A stretch of 7,942 bases of DNA from the NCBI GenBank assembly GCA_026002305.1, contig BOBI01000094.1, positions 1-7,942 on the forward strand, given 5' to 3'. The notes under the pieces were generated by a model. That model had not been told where the DNA came from, ran no database searches, and worked only from the letters and a program-made list of their open reading frames with translations. Of this stretch, positions 4,658-7,942 are shown one piece after another. Source of the DNA: Spirochaetia bacterium (GTDB lineage Bacteria; Spirochaetota; Spirochaetia; Treponematales; Breznakiellaceae). Position 1 is the stretch's first letter, and each line of letters begins with the position of its first letter. The translations under genes and the position numbers were made by a program.

Positions 4658-5728
4658 TCACGACGCTGTTGCCGCAAGCAGTTCTTCGCGGACGGAAAGT
4701 TTTAACGCATCAAACAATTCACCGGCGTCGCCGGCCATAACAAGGTCTAACTTATATAGTGTAAGGTTTATCCGGTGATCGGTTAAGCGGTTCTGCGGAA
4801 AATTGTAAGTACGTATACGCTCGGAGCGGTCGCCGCTGCCGATTTGACTTTTCCGCGCCTCGCTGCGTTCCGCGTTTTTTTTGGTTTCTTCAAGTTCAAA
4901 AAGGCGGGCGCGCAAAACACGCATGGCCTTAGCTTTGTTTTTAAGCTGACTTTTTTCGTCCTGTTGAATTACAACCAAGCCGGTAGGTAAGTGGGTTAGG
5001 CGCACAGCGCTATCTGTAGTATTAACACACTGACCGCCGGGGCCTCCTGCGCGCATAACATCGACCCTTAAATCTTCCGGCCGAATTTCGATTTCTGTTT
5101 CTTCCGCTTCCGGCAGTACCGCTACCGTTACCGCCGATGTGTGAATTCTGCCCGAAGCCTCCGTCGCCGGCACACGCTGAACGCGGTGCACACCGGATTC
5201 ATACCGTAAATTTTCGTAAACATTGCTGCCGGTTATTGAAAAAATAATTTCTTTATAGCCGCCAAGCTCCGTTTCGTTTATGCTCATTATTTCAAACTTC
5301 CAGCCCTTTGTCTCCGCAAAACGTGAATACATACGGTAAAGGTCCGCAACAAACAAAGCGGCTTCGTCGCCGCCGGTGCCCGCACGTATTTCCATAATAA
5401 TATTTTTTTCATCAAGTGGATCGTGCGGTATCAATAACAACTTTTGTTCTTCACTTTTTTCTTCCAGTTGTTTTTCTAATTCCAGCTTTTCTTCTTTTGC
5501 CAAGTCGCGCATTTCAGGATCCTTCTCGCCTGCGATAAGGACATCCGTTTCTTTAATTTGTCTTTGTAAATTTTCAATATGTGTCTGCGTTTCCGCAATC
5601 TCGTTTAAACGCGCGTATTCTTTCATTGTCTCGCGGTATTTCTTTTGGTCTTTAACTAATTCCGGATCTGAAATTAATTTTGATAATTCCTTATGCCGCT
5701 CTATTATTGATACAAGCCTTTCAGTCAT
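4658..5728 (-). CDS. prfA: peptide chain release factor 1
   Basis: A 356-residue, full-length class I release factor. It reads UAA and UAG in the ribosomal A site and triggers hydrolysis of peptidyl-tRNA. A charged helical N-terminal domain (~1-100) is followed by the core. PAT in [18 protein letters not shown] (Pro187-Thr189) is the RF1 stop-codon reading motif and separates it from RF2. RAGGPGGQ (226-233) carries the catalytic GGQ, followed by [17 protein letters not shown], with Cys where many RF1s have His. AGGAG (minus strand, 5737-5741), eight bases before the ATG, supports the start. The gene is divergent from murC. No prmC (the methyltransferase acting on the GGQ glutamine), which often follows prfA, lies downstream; the array begins seven bases after the stop. 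Confidence 0.97.
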   Translation of the reverse strand: MTERLVSIIERHKELSKLISDPELVKDQKKYRETMKEYARLNEIAETQTHIENLQRQIKETDVLIAGEKDPEMRDLAKEEKLELEKQLEEKSEEQKLLLIPHDPLDEKNIIMEIRAGTGGDEAALFVADLYRMYSRFAETKGWKFEIMSINETELGGYKEIIFSITGSNVYENLRYESGVHRVQRVPATEASGRIHTSAVTVAVLPEAEETEIEIRPEDLRVDVMRAGGPGGQCVNTTDSAVRLTHLPTGLVVIQQDEKSQLKNKAKAMRVLRARLFELEETKKNAERSEARKSQIGSGDRSERIRTYNFPQNRLTDHRINLTLYKLDLVMAGDAGELFDALKLSVREELLAATAS

Positions 5729-5748
5729 TTAAATTACTCCTGGTTATA

Positions 5749-5777
5749 ACTATACACATTTTGGGTATGACTGTCAA
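5749..5777 (-). promoter_or_regulatory. prfA promoter
   Basis: On the minus strand, TTGACA (5777 to 5772) and TATAGT (5754 to 5749) are separated by exactly 17 bases, a near-consensus sigma-70 promoter. The transcript would begin near 5742, almost on top of the AGGAG ribosome-binding site, so the leader is very short. Confidence 0.75.
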
Positions 5778-5784
5778 TTTTCAG

Positions 5785-5806
5785 GGCGTAAACCTGATTT
5801 TACGCC
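5785..5806. repeat. hairpin in the prfA-murC divergent region
   Basis: Perfect 8-base arms GGCGTAAA (5785-5792) and TTTACGCC (5799-5806) are separated by six bases. It lies eight bases upstream of the prfA -35 and about 45 bases before the murC -10, so it could be an operator affecting either gene. TTTACGCCG (5799-5807) is identical to nine bases of attC-like copy 1 (166-174), which may be chance. Confidence 0.55.
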
Positions 5807-5851
5807 GCCGCTTTTACAATTTTAAGGCTACCGTATTTGATCAAATAAGTT

Positions 5852-5857
5852 TATACT
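5852..5857 (+). promoter_or_regulatory. candidate murC -10 element, possible leaderless start
   Basis: TATACT at 5852-5857 ends six bases before the murC ATG (5864), so a start seven bases downstream would fall on the A of the ATG. No good -35 is found at 16-18 bases (TACCGT at 5829-5834), so the call is tentative. Confidence 0.35.
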
Positions 5858-5863
5858 GTAAGG

Positions 5864-7330
5864 ATGGAACTGCTTGAAGCGATAAAAAATAAAGCAAAAA
5901 TATATATGATTGGCATTAAAGGAACCGGTATGTGCGCTTTTGCGGAATTGCTGCACACAGGCGGCGCAAAAATTTGCGGTTCTGATACAAGCGATGTGTT
6001 TTATACCGATGCCATACTAACCAATTTGCATATACCATACACCGAAGGTTTTTGCGCAAACAATATTCCGCAAGACGCGGAAATTGTAATTCATTCGGCG
6101 GCCTACGAAGCGGTTACAAATGTTGAAGTTGCCGAAGCAAAAAAACGAAACCTGCCGCTGTTAAAATACACAGAGGCGTTAGGTGAATACTCCCGCCTTT
6201 TTTATTCAACAGGTATTTGCGGTGTTCACGGCAAGACAACAACCACGGCAATGGCGGGCACCTTGTTAAAAGCGCTTGCACTGCCGGTTAAAGTTTTGGC
6301 AGGCAGTGCCGTTGGAACATTTGCCGGTAAAGAAACTGACGCGCGTTCAACCCTTAACATGGGTAATAAATATTTTGTCGCCGAAACCTGCGAATATAAA
6401 AAACATTTTCTATCATTTTACCCGTCTGTTATCGTGCTTACTTCGGTGGAATCTGATCATCAGGATTTTTTCCCAACATACAATGATATACGCGATGCCT
6501 TTGTTGAATATGCACAGAAATTACCGGCAAATGGAAAGCTTATTTATTGCGCGGACGATGCCGGCGCCCGCGAGGTAGCAGCCCTTATAAAACAGGAACG
6601 CCCAGGTATTACATTTATTGAATATGGCTTTAAGGCTGCAGGCGCGTATAAAATTACAAACTATGATGTTGACAACGAAAAAATATCGTTTAACCTTGAA
6701 GGCTTTCCTGTGTTGTGGACATTAAGTGTGCCGGGAAAACACAATGCGCTTAATGCCGCCGCCGCTTTTGCACTTACACATACCATTATGCGGCAAGAAG
6801 GCACTGATACTACACCGCAAGTTCTACAAAAAGCCGCTTTTGCGTTAGGCGAATTCTACGGCAGCAAACGGCGGTGCGAAATTATTGGCAGGGCAGGCGG
6901 TATTCTCTTTATTGATGATTACGGCCATCATCCTACGGCAATAAAAACAACGCTTGCCGGTATCAAGGAATACTACCCCAATCGAAGAATTATCGTAAGT
7001 TTTATGTCGCACACCTATACAAGAACCGCAGCGCTTTTAGATGAGTTTGCCGCCGCGTTTGAAAGTGCCGGTATGGTTATTCTGCACAAGATTTATGCGT
7101 CGGCGCGAGAAGTTTATTCAGGCGGTATTACAGGGCGAACCTTATTTGAAGAAACAAAACAGAAACACGATTGTGTTTTTTACTGCGAGGAACCGCTTGA
7201 TGCCGCAGAACTTTTAAAAGAAACATTGCGCGAAAACGATCTGTTTATAAGCATGGGTGCGGGCGACAACTGGAAATTATGCCGCGCATTATTCGATTAT
7301 TATAAAAAAAGCGAAAAAAACAAGGGGTAA
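5864..7330 (+). CDS. murC: UDP-N-acetylmuramate--L-alanine ligase
   Basis: A 488-residue, full-length Mur ligase. It adds L-alanine to UDP-N-acetylmuramate using ATP, the first amino-acid step of cytoplasmic peptidoglycan precursor synthesis. The N-terminal nucleotide-sugar domain carries IGIKGTGMCAFAELL (16-30). The ATP-binding P-loop is GVHGKTTTT (120-128), followed by AETCEYKKHF (173-182) and SVESDHQDFF (194-203). The central domain ends in GKHNALNAAAA (291-301), and the C-terminal domain has DDYGHHPTAI (351-360) and SHTYTRTAALLDEF, the MurC form of this block. Near the end, GAGDNW matches GAGDIW of other members. AAGG directly touches the ATG, which is too close for a normal ribosome-binding site. 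The next in-frame ATG (5906) has none and would begin inside the first strand, so 5864 is kept. yicC follows after four bases. Confidence 0.95.
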   Translation: MELLEAIKNKAKIYMIGIKGTGMCAFAELLHTGGAKICGSDTSDVFYTDAILTNLHIPYTEGFCANNIPQDAEIVIHSAAYEAVTNVEVAEAKKRNLPLLKYTEALGEYSRLFYSTGICGVHGKTTTTAMAGTLLKALALPVKVLAGSAVGTFAGKETDARSTLNMGNKYFVAETCEYKKHFLSFYPSVIVLTSVESDHQDFFPTYNDIRDAFVEYAQKLPANGKLIYCADDAGAREVAALIKQERPGITFIEYGFKAAGAYKITNYDVDNEKISFNLEGFPVLWTLSVPGKHNALNAAAAFALTHTIMRQEGTDTTPQVLQKAAFALGEFYGSKRRCEIIGRAGGILFIDDYGHHPTAIKTTLAGIKEYYPNRRIIVSFMSHTYTRTAALLDEFAAAFESAGMVILHKIYASAREVYSGGITGRTLFEETKQKHDCVFYCEEPLDAAELLKETLRENDLFISMGAGDNWKLCRALFDYYKKSEKNKG

Positions 7331-7334
7331 TTAT

Positions 7335-7942
7335 ATGAAAAGCATGACAGGTTACGCATTTTGCGAGAAACAAGATTCAGAAAATGTTATTTCTGTGGAG
7401 ATAAAAAGTTATAACAGCCGGTTCCTTGAAATATTTGTAAACTTACATTCTCTATATACCCCGCTTGAACCGCGTATTAGAACACTGATTTCCGACAAGT
7501 GCGCGCGCGGAAAAATTGAAGTTAACATCCGCATTAAACGGCATAACGAGAATGTCCGCATAAATATCAACAAAAACGCGCTTGGAAACTATATTGAGAA
7601 TATTAAACAAACGGTTTCCGGTATTAAAGATGCTTCGTTTGTCAATAATGAAATGCCGCTGTCTTTTTTATTGGGACTGGAGGGCATTATAGAAATTGAA
7701 AGGGACTCCATTGATGAAAACGCGGCATGGGATTTAATGAAAGGTATTTTTAGCGAGGCTCTTGATAAATTTGACAATGAACGAAGCCGCGAAGGTGAAT
7801 CCACAAAAAATAATATTATTTCATTCATCGAAATAATTGAAACAAACGTACAGGAAATCGAGTCACATATTCCGAAAACGGAAGCCCTTATAAAAGAAAA
7901 TATTAAAAACCGTTTTGCGGAACTTATCAATAATACAAATAC
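7335..7942 (+). CDS. yicC: YicC-family endoribonuclease (partial, 5' part)
   Basis: The frame is open from the ATG to the end of the window, 202 complete codons out of about 290 usual for the family. The N-terminus MKSMTGYAFCEK and the block ISVEIKSYNSRFLEIFVNL are hallmarks of the YicC N-terminal domain. It is followed by GKIEVNIRIKR and, at ~155-165, FDNERSREGES, where family members carry a conserved arginine-and-EG motif at the junction with the C-terminal DUF1732 domain. E. coli YicC is an RNase that takes part in small-RNA turnover; the exact role here is inferred. GGGG at 7324-7327, inside the last codons of murC and seven bases before the ATG, supports the start. The four-base gap from murC implies one operon. 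Confidence 0.9.
   Translation, partial: MKSMTGYAFCEKQDSENVISVEIKSYNSRFLEIFVNLHSLYTPLEPRIRTLISDKCARGKIEVNIRIKRHNENVRININKNALGNYIENIKQTVSGIKDASFVNNEMPLSFLLGLEGIIEIERDSIDENAAWDLMKGIFSEALDKFDNERSREGESTKNNIISFIEIIETNVQEIESHIPKTEALIKENIKNRFAELINNTN

Noticed and set aside
5010..5050. Cys after the GGQ motif of RF1 as a sign of altered function
   Set aside because: The residue after GGQ varies among bacterial RF1 proteins; GGQ itself and the PAT motif are intact.
5376..5732. Plus-strand open frame of 118 codons rich in Ser, Phe and Cys
   Set aside because: It is exactly antisense to the N-terminal coiled-coil region of prfA; the composition is the mirror of a Glu/Lys-rich coding sequence.
7589..7930. 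Minus-strand open frame of 113 codons
   Set aside because: It is the antisense shadow of the yicC coding region, which has clear family motifs.

Overview
The window looks like a spirochaete chromosome, most likely Treponema or a close relative. The evidence is the MurC, RF1 and YicC sequences, the moderate base composition, a permissive lipobox, and intergenic elements resembling the recombination sites of the chromosomal integron known in T. denticola. The genus is an inference from memory, not from a database search.

Positions 1 to about 4650 are accessory DNA. Short gene units all lie on the plus strand, are clearly more A+T-rich than the right half, and each ends in a related repeat. In order: (a) the last ~50 codons of a possible membrane protein entering from the left; (b) a small lipoprotein gene; (c) a two-gene type II restriction-modification unit (C5-cytosine methyltransferase and HNH endonuclease); (d) a ClpP-like serine protease-fold protein (SDH_sah family) translationally coupled to a 67-residue protein of unknown function; (e) a wrecked ClbS/DfsB (DUF1706) gene with an unrelated downstream fragment. 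The repeats at 153-324 and 1117-1294 have the layout of integron attC sites: RYYYAAC-like box, 5-nt spacer, GTTTACG box, long hairpin-rich centre, complementary ATAAAC/GTAAAC box, then GTTRRRY. Shorter, collapsed relatives occur at 3012 and 4242. I read the region as the end of a cassette array. No integrase gene lies in the window, so this remains a strong inference.

Positions 4658 to 7942 hold the conserved chromosome. prfA (release factor 1) is on the minus strand and its 3' end abuts the array. It is divergent from murC (UDP-N-acetylmuramate-alanine ligase), which is followed four bases later by the start of a yicC-family RNase gene that runs out of the window. prfA has a textbook -35/-10 promoter. 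murC has a -10 so close to its ATG that the transcript may be leaderless.

The right half covers translation termination, peptidoglycan precursor synthesis and RNA turnover. The left half appears to be exchangeable cargo. It includes a restriction-modification pair that could stabilise the array, and a protease-fold gene pair that is the best candidate here for an undescribed system.
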